NCBI GenBank assembly: GCA_963771835.1
Contig: CAVYVA010000004.1
Span: forward strand, 310,001-374,000
DNA length: 64,000 bases
Source: CAVQCJ01 sp963771835
GTDB lineage: Bacteria > Actinomycetota > Actinomycetes > Prado026
Direction of reading: 5' to 3'
Shown: positions 53,148-61,818 of the stretch, piece after piece
How positions within the stretch are numbered: position 1 is the first letter of the stretch
Layout of the letters: each line of letters starts with the position of its first letter
The notes under the pieces: model-generated
Told to the model about the DNA's origin: nothing
Seen by the model: the letters and a program-made list of their open reading frames with translations, nothing else
The model's database searches: none
Translations under genes and position numbers: made by a program

Positions 53148-54257
53148 GTGACCTCGCGTAGGAGCGCCCGCTCCGTCCGGACCGCCGTGGCCGGGCTGCT
53201 GACCGCAAGCGCATGTGCTGCCGCTGTCGCAGTCGCCGGCCCGGCCATGGCTCGGCCCGCCGGAGGCGTCCCGACGCAGGTCAGGTCGGGTGCGCCCGGC
53301 GGCGGCCCCGGCACGGCGGCCGACCTGCCGGGCACGACCTGCACGGCGTTCCCCGCGAACAGCATCTGGCACGCGGACGTGAGCAAGCTCCCGGTCAGCA
53401 AGAGCAGCGCCGCGTGGCTGTCCCACATGCAGGCCTCGACCCGCAAGCTGCACCCCGACTTCGGCCCGTCCGGCGACCCGAAGGTCCCGTACGGGATCCC
53501 GGTCACGTACGTCGACGGCTCGCACCCGAAGGTGACGGTGACGTTCGACTACGCCTCCGAGAGCGACAAGGTGCCGTACCCGTTCGGGTCGGACACGCTC
53601 ATCGAGGGCGGCGCCGGGTCCGGCGGGGACATGCACGCGATCGTCGTGGACTCCAGCACCTGCCGGCTGTACGAGACATGGGACACCCGCACCTCCGGCG
53701 GCCATTGGCTCGCCGGCTCCGGCGCGACCTGGGACCTCACCAGCAACGCGCTGCGGCCCGCCGGCTGGACGTCCGCCGACGCCGCCGGGCTGGCGATCCT
53801 GCCCGGGCTGCTGCGCTGGGACGAGGTGCTGGCCGGCAACGTCGACCACGCGATCCGGTTCACCACGAACCTCACCAGCAAGGCGTACGTGTGGCCGGCG
53901 CGGCACCAGGCCGGCAGCCAGTCCAGCTCGGCGTACCCGCCGATGGGCGCGTGGTTCCGGCTGAAGGCGAGCTTCTCGACGGCCGGGCTGTCACCGCAGA
54001 CCGTCGTCATCGTCAACGCGATGAAGAAGCACGGGCTGGTGCTCGCCGACAACGGCTCGCCGTGGTACTTCCAGGGCACCGCCGACAACGCCTGGCCGGA
54101 CACCGTGATCAGCCAGCTCAAGGGGATCCCGGCGAGCGCGTTCGAGGCCGTCGACGTGACCGGCGCTGCGGGTCAGCGCCGAACAGCGGCCAGGCCGCGC
54201 CGCACTAGCCGCACCCCGTCGCCGCAGCCGTCGTTGCATACGGATCGGGGGCTATGA
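53148..54257 (+). CDS. Secreted protein of unknown function
   Basis: 369 residues from GTG 53148. A signal peptide (VTSRRSARSVRTAVAGLLTA..., cut near MARPA about residue 40) precedes a conserved outer domain: TCTAFPANSIWHADVSKLPV, DPKVPYGIPVTYVDGSHPKV, GGDMHAIVVDSSTCRLYETW and WYFQGTADNAWPDTVISQLK. Two Cys could pair. No characterised family is recognised; similar proteins are common as 'hypothetical' in actinomycetes. The last 35 residues after FEAVDVTG are basic and end inside the hairpin at 54227, so the true C-terminus may be shorter and another frame ends at TAG 54206-54208. Confidence 0.7.
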   Translation: MTSRRSARSVRTAVAGLLTASACAAAVAVAGPAMARPAGGVPTQVRSGAPGGGPGTAADLPGTTCTAFPANSIWHADVSKLPVSKSSAAWLSHMQASTRKLHPDFGPSGDPKVPYGIPVTYVDGSHPKVTVTFDYASESDKVPYPFGSDTLIEGGAGSGGDMHAIVVDSSTCRLYETWDTRTSGGHWLAGSGATWDLTSNALRPAGWTSADAAGLAILPGLLRWDEVLAGNVDHAIRFTTNLTSKAYVWPARHQAGSQSSSAYPPMGAWFRLKASFSTAGLSPQTVVIVNAMKKHGLVLADNGSPWYFQGTADNAWPDTVISQLKGIPASAFEAVDVTGAAGQRRTAARPRRTSRTPSPQPSLHTDRGL

Positions 54258-54282
54258 CCCCCGATCCGTATGCAACGACGGC
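54227..54282. repeat. Perfect 25-bp inverted repeat with 6-base loop
   Basis: The arm at 54227-54251 (GCCGTCGTTGCATACGGATC plus GGGGG) is exactly complementary to 54258-54282 around the loop CTATGA. It lies between the converging ends of the secreted protein and lpdA. It should act as a terminator in both directions, but the stem is far longer than needed and less GC-rich than its surroundings, as in a mobile or dispersed palindromic repeat. Confidence 0.75.
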
Positions 54283-54285
54283 GGG

Positions 54286-55719
54286 CTAGTGGCGGCCGGG
54301 CAGGTGCAGGTGCCGGGCCGCCTCGGCGATCGAGCCGGACAGGCTCGGGTACACCGTGTACGTGTTCGCCAGGTCGTCGACGGTCAGCCGCAGCTGCACC
54401 GCCAGCGCGACCGGGAAGATCAGCTCGCTCGCCCGCGGTGCGACCACGACGCCGCCGACCACGATGCGGGTGCCGGGCAGCGCGAACAGCTTGACGAAGC
54501 CGTCGCGCACGCCCTGCATCTTCGCGCGCGCGTTGGTGTTCAGCGGCATCTTGACGACCAGAGCGGTGGACTCGCCGCGCGTCCACCTGAGCCTGCGTGA
54601 CGCCGACGGTTGCGATCTCCGGCTCGGTGAAGATGTTGGACGCGACGGTGCCCAGGTCGAGCGGCTGCACCGCGTCGCCGAGCGCGTGCCACATCGCGAC
54701 CCGCCCCTGCATGGCGGCCACGGACGCGAGCATCAGCACGCCGGTGCAGTCGCCGGCGGCGTACACGCCGCGGGCCGACGTGCGCGAGACGCGGTCGACG
54801 GTGACGAACCCGCCTGGCCCGAGCGCGACCCCCGCCTCGGCCAGGCCGATGCCCGTCGGTGTTGGGCACCGAGCCGACCGCGACGAGGCAGTGCGTGCCC
54901 TCGACGACCGTGCCGTCGGCGAGCGTGACCTGGACCCCGTCCGACGCGTGCGGGCGGCCGAGGCCGCCCTGGACCGCGACAGCACCTGCATGCCGCGGCG
55001 GCGGAAGACGTCCTCGATCACCTGCGCCGCGTCGGGGTCCTCGCCGGGCAGCACGTGCTCGCGCGAGGAGACCAGCACGACCTGGGACCCGAGCGCCTGG
55101 TAGGCCGACGCGAACTCGGCGCCGGTGACGCCCGACCCGACGACGATGAGCTTGCTCGGGCAGCTCGCTCAGCGTGTAGAGCTGCTCCCAGGTCAGGATC
55201 CGCTCGCCGTCGGGCATCGCCTCGGGGAGCACCCGCGGGTGCGCCCCGGTCGCGACCAGCACGGCATCGGCGGACAGCTGCTCGGTCCCGCCGCCGGCGA
55301 GCTCGGCGGTCACGACGCAGCCGGTCTCCAGCCGTCCGGTGCCCTCGAGCCAGCGGACCCCGGCGCGCCTCGACGCCGGCGCGGATGTCCGCCGACTGCG
55401 CCCGGGCCAGGGCCAGCACGCGCCGGTCGACGCGTCCATGTCGACGGCCAGTGCGTGCTCGGCCTCGGCGTGCAGAGCCTGGTCCGGGGCCCGCCCGCCC
55501 AGCCGGACGCCGAGCTCGGCCGCCTCGGCGAAGGAGGTCATGACCTCGGCAGTGGCGATCAGCGTCTTGCTGGGGACGCAGTCGGTCAGCACCGCGGAGC
55601 CACCGGCACCGTCGCGGTCGACCATGGTCACGTCGGCGCCGAGCTTGCGCGGCGACGAGCGCCGCCTCGTAGCCGCCGGGGCCGCCACCGAGGATCACCA
55701 CCGAAGTCACGGCGCACAT
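54286..55719 (-). pseudogene. lpdA: NAD(P)H-quinone/dihydrolipoyl dehydrogenase LpdA type, seven frame breaks
   Basis: Starts at GTG 55719 or GTG 55710 (VTSVVILGGGPGGYEAALVA). Frames join across breaks near 55644, 55431, 55369, 55153, 54979, 54857 and 54580. The sequence then reads LGADVTMVDRDGAGGSAVLT, CVPSKTLIATAEVM, KLIVVGSGVTGAEFASAYQA, VYAAGDCTGVLMLASVAAMQ, NIFTEPEIATVGVTQAQVDA and KMQGVRDGFVKLFALPGTRI. The active-site second cysteine of classical Lpd (CxxxxC) is replaced: DCVPSKT has only one, as in mycobacterial LpdA (Rv3303c), a quinone reductase. Lack of the His-Glu dimer pair could not be checked through the damage. Confidence 0.82.
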
Positions 55720-55803
55720 CCTCCCCTACCCGTCGGTACCGGCTGTGCTCCCGCCCGGTGCCTTCGTGCCTTCCTTCGGGCCTTCTTCGGGCATGCTTCG
55801 GGC

Positions 55804-56257
55804 ATGGCCTTGTACGCCGCGTACGGCAGCAACCTCGACCCGCGGCACATGGCCGACCAGGCCCCGCACTCGCCGCCGGCCGGTACCGGCTGGCTGGTCG
55901 GTTGGCGGCTGGCGTTCGGGGGCGACCACGCCGACGCCGGCGGCGCCCTGATGACCGTGGTCGAGGAGGCCGGGACGCAGGTCTTCGTCATGCTGTACGA
56001 CGTCACCGCCGGCCGACGAGCGCGAGCTGGACGTCTGGGAGGGTGCGGAGTCCGGCCTGTACCGGAAGATCCGGGTGCGCGTGCACACCCTCGACGGCGA
56101 GATCACCGCCTGGCTGTACGTGCTGGACGCCTACGAAGGCGGTCTGCCGTCCGCGCGCTACCTCGGCCTGATGGCCGACAGCGCCGAGGCCGCCGGGGCC
56201 CCGGACGACTACGTCGCGGAGCTTCGGCTGCGGCCCTGCCGGGCCGACCGCGGCTGA
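55804..56257 (+). pseudogene. Gamma-glutamylcyclotransferase-like protein, one frame break
   Basis: Starts at ATG 55804 with ALYAAYGSNLDPRHMADQAP, the YGSNL motif of the GGCT/AIG2 fold. It runs to VFVMLYDVTA, shifts by one extra base near 56011 and continues ADERELDVWEGAESGLYRKI to TGA 56255. Corrected length is about 150 residues. The catalytic acid, usually a Glu following the YxVT/LD segment, is likely the Glu of DVWEGAESG. The position between lpdA and the purine nucleoside phosphorylase matches Rv3304. The substrate is unknown. Confidence 0.8.
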
Positions 56258-56260
56258 CGA

Positions 56261-56266
56261 TAGCCT
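56261..56266 (+). promoter_or_regulatory. -10 box of leaderless PNP gene
   Basis: TAGCCT on the plus strand, seven bases before GTG 56274. Confidence 0.45.
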
Positions 56267-56273
56267 CCGCCTC

Positions 56274-57101
56274 GTGAACGCCACCGCCGGGACGAGCCAT
56301 CTGCTGGACGACCCCTACCGCGCCGCGAAGCTGGCCGCCGCAGGCCCTGGCGGAGGCCACCGGCGTCGAGCGGCACGACATCGCGCTGGTGCTCGGGCTC
56401 CGGCTGGGTCCCGGCGGCCGAGCTGCTCGGCGACGCGAGCCACGACCTGCCGGTGACCGAGCTGCCCGGGTTCTCCCCGCCGGCCGTCGAGGGGCACGCG
56501 GGCCGGGTGCGGTCGGTGGTCGCCGGGGACAAGCGGCTGCTCGTCTTCCTCGGCCGCACGCACCTGTACGAGGGGCGCGGCGTGGCCGCGGTGGCGCACG
56601 CGGTGCGGACGGCGGCCGCGGCCGGCTGCCGGGTCATGGTGCTGACCAACGGCTGCGGCGGCCTGGACCCGACCTGGGCGCCGGGTACCGCGGTGCTCAT
56701 CGCGGACCACATCAACCTGACCGGCCGGTCGCCGATCGTCGGGCGCGCACTTCGTCGACGTGACCGACCTGTACTCGGCCCGCCTGCGCGCCCTGTGCCG
56801 CGAGGTCGAGCCCGACCTGCCCGAGGGCGTCTACGCGCAGTTCCCCGGCCCGCACTACGAGACACCGGCCGAGATCCGCATGGTGCGCACGCTCGGCGGC
56901 CACCTGGTCGGCATGTCGACCGGGCTCGAGGCGATCGCGGCCCGGGAGGCCGGCATGGAGGTGCTCGGCATCTCCCTGGTCACCAACCTCGCGGCCGGGA
57001 TGAGCGGGGAGCCGCTGAACCACGAAGAGGTGCTCGCCGCCGGCAAGGCGGCCGCGACCAGGATGGGCCGCCTGCTCGCCGATGTCGTCGACCGGCTCTG
57101 A
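56274..57101 (+). pseudogene. Purine nucleoside phosphorylase (trimeric type), three frame breaks
   Basis: Starts at GTG 56274 (NATAGTSHLLDDPYRAAKLA). Extra bases near 56343, 56397 and 56744 break the frame. Joined, it reads ALAEATGVERHDIALVLGSG, WVPAAELLGDASHDLPVTEL, GRTHLYEGRGVAAVAHAVRT, VLTNGCGGLDPTWAPGTAVL, then HFVDVTDLYSARLRALCREV and YETPAEIRMVRTLGGHLVGM. The phosphate loop (GSG), HLYEG and the Asn/Glu/Met base pocket are all present. It splits purine (deoxy)nucleosides with phosphate, feeding DeoC at 60.8 kb. Corrected length is about 275 residues. Confidence 0.87.
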
Positions 57102-57112
57102 GGCGATGACGC

Positions 57113-57910
57113 GTGAACGCTCCGCGGGTCCTCGTCACGGGTGCCGCCGGCTCGGTCGGGTCCGCGCTGGTCGCCGGGCTGCCCGGCGCCGGCTGGAGCG
57201 TGGTCGCGCTGGACCTCGCCTCGGCCCGCGCGTCCGGGCCGGACGGCGTGCAGATCGTCGTCGGCAACGCCTTCTCGGACGAGGTGCTCGACGTCGTGCT
57301 GCCCGGCTGCGCCGGCGGTGGTGCACCTGGCCGCGGTCCCCGACGAGGCGCCGGTGGAGGAGATCGCCGCCTCGCACGTCGTCGGCACCGCCCGCGTGCT
57401 GGCCGCCGCGCAGCGGCACGGGGTCGGGCGCGTCGTGCTCGCCAGCAGCAACCACGCCGTCGGCTTCACGCCACGGCAGCCGCTGGCCGGGACCGACGTC
57501 CGCCCCCGGCCGGACACCTTCTACGGCGTCGGCAAGGTCGCGACCGAGGCGCTCGGGTCGCTGTACAGCGACCGGTACGGGATGCAGGTCGCGGCGCTGC
57601 GCATCGGCACGCTTCCGGGACCGCCCGGTGTCCCGCCGGCACCTGTCGACGTGGCTGTCGCCCGGCGACCTGGTCCGGCTCGTCGACGCGATGCTGCGCG
57701 CCCCGGACCTCACGTACGCCGCGGTGTACGGGATCTCCGCGAACACCCGCGGCTGGTGGGACCTCGAGCCCGGCCGGGCGCTCGGCTACCACCCGCAGGA
57801 CGACGCGGAGGCGTACGCCGAGCAGGTCCTCGCGTCGACGCCCGAGCCGGACCCGGACGACCCGGAGGTGGCGTACCTCGGTGGGCCGGCTGGCCACCCG
57901 CGAGGTCGCT
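57113..57910 (+). pseudogene. NAD-dependent epimerase/dehydratase, three frame breaks, no stop codon before the next gene
   Basis: Starts at GTG 57113 with NAPRVLVTGAAGSVGSALVA (NAD-binding). Extra bases near 57314, 57613 and 57886 interrupt it. Joined, it has AVVHLAAVPDEAPVEEIAAS, VLASSNHAVGFTPRQPLAGT (the SSN at the catalytic Ser position), FYGVGKVATEALGSLYSDRY (catalytic Tyr/Lys), then TWLSPGDLVRLVDAMLRAPD. This resembles uronate-dehydrogenase-like SDRs. After the last break the frame is continuous with the phosphomannomutase through a Pro/Ala-rich stretch, so the end of this gene is not defined. Confidence 0.7.
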
Positions 57911-59581
57911 GCCCCGGTCGAGCCGCCGCCGGCGGCAGCGGCCGAGCCCGCGCCGTCGGCGAGCGGCGACCTGTTCTCGCGGGCCAGGGCCTGGGCGGCC
58001 GAGGACCCCGACGGCGACACCCGGAACGAGCTCGAGGCGCTGCTCGTCGCGGACGAGCTCGAGGAGCTCGCCGACCGCTTCGACGGCAAGCTCGAGTTCG
58101 GCACCGCCGGACTGCGCGGGCGGCTCGGGGCCGGTCCGAACCGGATGAACCGGGCCGTGGTCATCCGCGCCGCGGCGGGACTGTGCGCGCACCTGCTCGA
58201 GCGCGACGGCGGCGCGGTCGTGATCGGGTACGACGCCCGGCACAAGTCCGACGTGTTCGCCCGCGACACCGCGCGGGTCGCCGCGGGCTTCGGGCTGCCC
58301 GCCATGGTGCTGCCGCGGGCGCTGCCCACGCCCGTGCTGGCGTACGCGATCCGGCACCTCGGCGCCGGGGCCGGCGTCATGGTCACCGCCTCGCACAACC
58401 CGCCGCAGGACAACGGCTACAAGGTCTACCTCGGCTCCGGCTCGCAGATCGTCCCGCCGGTCGACCAGGAGATCTCCGCCCGGATCGACGAGGTCGGGGC
58501 GCTGGCGACCGTGCCGGCCGGCGACGACTGGGTGGTGCTCGGCGACGACGTCGCCAACGACTACGTCGAGCGGGTCGCCGGGCTGGTCGACCCGACCGAG
58601 CTGCGCGACCTGCGCGTCGTCTACACCCCGATGCACGGAGTCGGTCGGGACGTCGTGCTCGCGGTGTTCGAGCGCGGCGGCTTCCCGCCGCTGATGGTGG
58701 TGCCGCGGCAGGGCGACCCCGACCCCGACTTCCCGACCGTCGCGTTCCCGAACCCCGAGGAGCCCGGGGCGATGGACCTGGCGATGGCGGCCGCGCGCGA
58801 GTCCGCCGCCGACCTCATCATCGCCAACGACCCGGACGCCGACCGCTGCGCCGTCGGCGTCCCGACCGGCGACGGCGACTTCCGGATGCTGCGCGGCGAC
58901 GAGGTCGGCGTGCTGCTCGGCATGCACATGCTGCGACGCGGCGCCCGCGGCACGTTCGCGAACTCGATCGTGTCCTCGTCGATGCTCGGCAAGATCGCCG
59001 CCGACGCCGGGGTCGCGTTCACCGAGACGCTGACCGGCTTCAAGTGGATCGCGCAGATCCCCGACCTCGCGTACGGGTACGAGGAGGCGCTCGGCTACTG
59101 CGTCGACCCCGACGCCGTACGGGACAAGGACGGGGTCTCGGCTGCGCTGCTGGTCGCCGAGCTGGCCGCCGAGGTCAAGGCCCAGGGCCGGACGCTGAGC
59201 GACGAGCTGGACGACCTCGCCCGGCGGTTCGGGGTGCACGCCACCGACCAGCTCTCGGTCCGGGTGGACGACCTGTCCCGCATCGGTGCGGTGATGCACC
59301 GCCTGCGGGCCGAGCCGCCGCAGTCCCTGGGCGGGCGCGCGGTGTCCGAGGTCGAGGACCTCACCGAGGGGATCGGCGGGCTGCCGCCGACCGACGGGCT
59401 GCGGTACCGGCTCGAAGGCGGCGCCCGCGTGATCGTGCGCCCGTCCGGCACCGAGCCGAAGATCAAGTGCTACCTCGAGGTCGTGGTCCCGGTGGCGTCG
59501 TCGCTCGCCGCCGCGCGCGAGGCCGCGTCCGTACGCATCGCCGCCCTGAAGACCGACCTGGCCGCGGCCGCCGGCCTGTGA
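57881..59581 (+). CDS. Phosphomannomutase/phosphoglucomutase (PmmB-like)
   Basis: About 566 residues if it starts at GTG 57881; the conserved protein begins near GDLFSRARAWAAEDPDGDTR (about 57961). The frame is intact from there. Phosphohexomutase motifs: LEFGTAGLRGRLGAGPNRMN, the phosphoserine loop GVMVTASHNPPQDNGYKVYL, metal loop IANDPDADRCAVGVP, sugar loop TLTGFKWIAQI/YGYEEALGYC, and the C-terminal phosphate site VIVRPSGTEPKIKCYLEV. It interconverts hexose 1- and 6-phosphates, or phosphopentoses in nucleoside salvage. Ala/Pro-rich residues 57900-57955 may link it to the epimerase as one protein. Confidence 0.9.
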   Translation: MGRLATREVAAPVEPPPAAAAEPAPSASGDLFSRARAWAAEDPDGDTRNELEALLVADELEELADRFDGKLEFGTAGLRGRLGAGPNRMNRAVVIRAAAGLCAHLLERDGGAVVIGYDARHKSDVFARDTARVAAGFGLPAMVLPRALPTPVLAYAIRHLGAGAGVMVTASHNPPQDNGYKVYLGSGSQIVPPVDQEISARIDEVGALATVPAGDDWVVLGDDVANDYVERVAGLVDPTELRDLRVVYTPMHGVGRDVVLAVFERGGFPPLMVVPRQGDPDPDFPTVAFPNPEEPGAMDLAMAAARESAADLIIANDPDADRCAVGVPTGDGDFRMLRGDEVGVLLGMHMLRRGARGTFANSIVSSSMLGKIAADAGVAFTETLTGFKWIAQIPDLAYGYEEALGYCVDPDAVRDKDGVSAALLVAELAAEVKAQGRTLSDELDDLARRFGVHATDQLSVRVDDLSRIGAVMHRLRAEPPQSLGGRAVSEVEDLTEGIGGLPPTDGLRYRLEGGARVIVRPSGTEPKIKCYLEVVVPVASSLAAAREAASVRIAALKTDLAAAAGL

Positions 59582-59603
59582 CCGGACCGGCCGGACGCGG
59601 TGG

Positions 59604-60080
59604 TCAGGACGGGTCGGCGCGGACGAACGAGTAGACGACGAGATCGTGCCGGCCGTCCGCACGGCCCTGCGCCGACCGCAGCACCCCCTCGCGGACGAAC
59701 CCGGCCTTCTCCAGCGAGCGCTGCTCCGCGACGTTCTCGACATCGGTCGACGCCTCGACCCGGCCGACGTCCGTGGTGGCCAGCAGGTGCTCGACCAGCA
59801 GCCGCTGCGCGCGCGAGCCGATCCCCCGACCGCGTGCGTCCGGCGCGAGCGAGATCCCGATGTTGTAGGCGCGCGACGCCGTGTTCGGGCCGTACCAGAC
59901 CGAGTGCCAGGAGACGTCGCCGACCGCGGCTCCGCCCTCCTCGACGACCAGCCGACCGAGGTCGGCGGGCGGCGGGCCGTCGCGTACGCCCCACTCGTCC
60001 CACACCGAGCCCGAGTCGACCAGCTCCTCGCCGTCCCGCAGCGGACGCAACGTGACAGTCCCCGCGCCCGCACGGCTCAC
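59604..60080 (-). CDS. GNAT family N-acetyltransferase
   Basis: 158 residues from GTG 60080, overlapping the PH-protein stop as GTGA. GNAT fold: VTLRPLRDGEELVDSGSVWD at the N-terminus, YNIGISLAPDARGRGIGSRA (acetyl-CoA pyrophosphate loop R-G-x-G-x-G) and VENVAEQRSLEKAGFVREGV. It resembles RimJ/RimL-type acetyltransferases acting on protein N-termini or small amines; the substrate is unknown. Second gene of a two-gene unit. Confidence 0.85.
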   Translation of the reverse strand: MSRAGAGTVTLRPLRDGEELVDSGSVWDEWGVRDGPPPADLGRLVVEEGGAAVGDVSWHSVWYGPNTASRAYNIGISLAPDARGRGIGSRAQRLLVEHLLATTDVGRVEASTDVENVAEQRSLEKAGFVREGVLRSAQGRADGRHDLVVYSFVRADPS

Positions 60081-60694
60081 AGCAGCGCCAGCGCCGCGGC
60101 GAACAGCACGATGCCGACCGCCAGTGCGACGATCGCGTCCGGGGCCCAGCGCGTCGTCGGCGGACCCGGTGGGTCGGACGGCGGTGCGCCCGCGTACCCG
60201 CGGCCGTGCCGGTCCCGCATGTCGCGCAGCCGCTGTGCGAGCGCGGACGCCCGCGGTTCGCCGGACGGCGGCTGCCAGCCCTGGTCCGGCTCCCTGGGCG
60301 GCAGCATCTGCCCGGTCGTCGCCGCCGACCGCAGCATCGACGGGGCCGGCCGGCGGCGCGGCACCGCGAAGCACCGCACGTACTGCTCGCCGCACCGCAC
60401 CCGCAGCACGTCCACCACGTCGACATCGTCGATCGCGGCCCAGTCGATGACGGTCGTGCGGAGCGGGTTGCGCACCTCGAGCGTGGCGGGGCCCTCGAGC
60501 ACGGCCGGGCGCAGCCCCAGGACGTACACCAGCGGCAGCAGCACGAGCAGCAGGCACACGGCGGCGCCGTACGCGCCGACCTGGCCGCGGCGCCAGGTGT
60601 CCGCCACCAGGAGCAGCACGGCCGCGCAGACCACGTACGAGACCGCCCGCCCGGTGGTCAGCCGGTGGGCGGCGTACGGCGCGGGACCGGCCAT
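60077..60694 (-). CDS. PH-domain-containing membrane protein
   Basis: 205 residues from ATG 60694, six bases after a CAGAAT box. Two helices near the N-terminus (VSYVVCAAVLLLVADTW, GAAVCLLLVLLPLVYVLGLR) precede a PH-like beta domain (LRTTVIDWAAIDDVDVVDVL, EQYVRCFAVPRRRPAPSMLR). A final helix ends the protein (APDAIVALAVGIVLFAAALA). This matches actinobacterial DUF/PH (PF10756-like) proteins of unknown function. The upstream 45-bp repeats separate it from deoC. Confidence 0.7.
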   Translation of the reverse strand: MAGPAPYAAHRLTTGRAVSYVVCAAVLLLVADTWRRGQVGAYGAAVCLLLVLLPLVYVLGLRPAVLEGPATLEVRNPLRTTVIDWAAIDDVDVVDVLRVRCGEQYVRCFAVPRRRPAPSMLRSAATTGQMLPPREPDQGWQPPSGEPRASALAQRLRDMRDRHGRGYAGAPPSDPPGPPTTRWAPDAIVALAVGIVLFAAALALL

Positions 60695-60735
60695 CCCGGC
60701 ATTCTGCCCGACCACTCCAGTCCCAGCCCGATAGT

Positions 60736-60828
60736 CATGGTCGCTCGATCCTTCGCCTGCCGGCTCAGTCCTCGCTCCGGCCCCATGGTCGCTCGATCCT
60801 TCGCCTGCCGGCTCAGTCCTCGCTCCGG
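60736..60828. repeat. 45-bp perfect direct repeat, 48-bp period
   Basis: The 45 bases at 60736-60780 (starting CATGGTCGCTCGATCC) recur exactly at 60784-60828, separated by CCC. They fill the gap between the divergent PH-protein and deoC genes, just before the deoC -10 box. Exact identity implies a recent duplication or gene conversion. Confidence 0.85.
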
Positions 60829-60833
60829 CTGCG

Positions 60834-60839
60834 TAGGAT
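60834..60839 (+). promoter_or_regulatory. -10 box of leaderless deoC gene
   Basis: TAGGAT on the plus strand, six bases before ATG 60846 and six bases after the second 45-bp repeat, so the repeat covers the -35 region. Confidence 0.5.
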
Positions 60840-60845
60840 CGCCGG

Positions 60846-61814
60846 ATGACCAGCACGGCGACGGCGCCGGGTCCGCTCGGCGAGGTGACCGGGTCGCAGG
60901 CGACCCTGCGCAGGTTCCTGCACGGGCTGCCGGGCGTCGACGAGGTGGGGGCCCAGGCCCGCGCCGCCGACCTGGCGACCCGCTCGATCAAGACCACGGC
61001 CAAGGCCTTCGCCCTCGACCTCGCCGTCCGCATGATCGACCTCACCACCCTGGAGGGCATGGACACGGTCGGCAAGGTCCGCGCGCTGTGCGCGAAGGCT
61101 GTGCGGCCCGACCCGACCGACCCGACCGCGCCGGCCGTGGCCGCGGTCTGCGTCTACAACGACCTCGTCGGTGTCGCCAGGCAGGCGCTGGCCGGCAGCG
61201 CGGTGAAGGTGGCCGCGGTGACGACGGCGTTCCCGTCCGGCCGGGCGCTCATGGACGTGAAGCTCGCCGACACCAGGGACGCCGTGGCCGCCGGCGCCGA
61301 CGAGATCGACATGGTCATCGACCGCGGCGCGTTCCTCGAGGGCCGGTACCTGCAGGTGCACGACGAGATCGTCGCGATCCGGGAGGCCTGCGGCGACGGG
61401 CCCGACCGTGCCCACCTCAAGGTGATCCTGGAGACCGGCGAGCTGCAGACGTACGACAACGTCCGGCGCGCCTCGTGGCTGGCCATGCTCGCCGGTGCCG
61501 ACTTCATCAAGACCTCGACCGGCAAGATCCAGCCGGCCGCGACGCCGCCGGTCGTCCTGGTCATGCTCGAGGCCGTCCGCGACTGGCGCGAGGCGACCGG
61601 TCGGCAGGTCGGCGTGAAGCCGGCCGGCGGGATCCGCACGGCGAAGGAGGCCATCCGCAACCTGGTGATGGTCAACGAGATCGCCGGCCCGGACTGGCTG
61701 GACCCGGACTGGTTCCGGATCGGCGCTTCCAGCCTGCTCAACGACCTGCTGATGCAGCGCGCCTGGCTCGCCGACGGCCGCTACTGCGGTCCCGACTACT
61801 TCACCCTGGACTGA
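60846..61814 (+). CDS. deoC: Deoxyribose-phosphate aldolase DeoC
   Basis: 322 residues from ATG 60846. TIM-barrel aldolase motifs: VAAVCVYNDLVGVARQALAG, GADEIDMVIDRGAFLEGRYL, ADFIKTSTGKIQPAATPPVV (the Schiff-base Lys of TSTGK region) and GVKPAGGIRTAKEAIRNLVM (second Lys). It splits 2-deoxyribose-5-phosphate into glyceraldehyde-3-phosphate and acetaldehyde in nucleoside salvage. The N-terminal 40 residues exceed the E. coli enzyme but are usual in actinomycetes. The two aldehyde dehydrogenases that follow may remove the acetaldehyde (inference). Confidence 0.93.
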   Translation: MTSTATAPGPLGEVTGSQATLRRFLHGLPGVDEVGAQARAADLATRSIKTTAKAFALDLAVRMIDLTTLEGMDTVGKVRALCAKAVRPDPTDPTAPAVAAVCVYNDLVGVARQALAGSAVKVAAVTTAFPSGRALMDVKLADTRDAVAAGADEIDMVIDRGAFLEGRYLQVHDEIVAIREACGDGPDRAHLKVILETGELQTYDNVRRASWLAMLAGADFIKTSTGKIQPAATPPVVLVMLEAVRDWREATGRQVGVKPAGGIRTAKEAIRNLVMVNEIAGPDWLDPDWFRIGASSLLNDLLMQRAWLADGRYCGPDYFTLD

Positions 61815-61818
61815 CCCC

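Noticed and set aside
22117..57910. Programmed +1 frameshifting as an explanation for the many frame breaks
   Set aside because: No shared slippery site, stop codon or codon context recurs, losses also occur, and breaks cluster by region, not by gene type.
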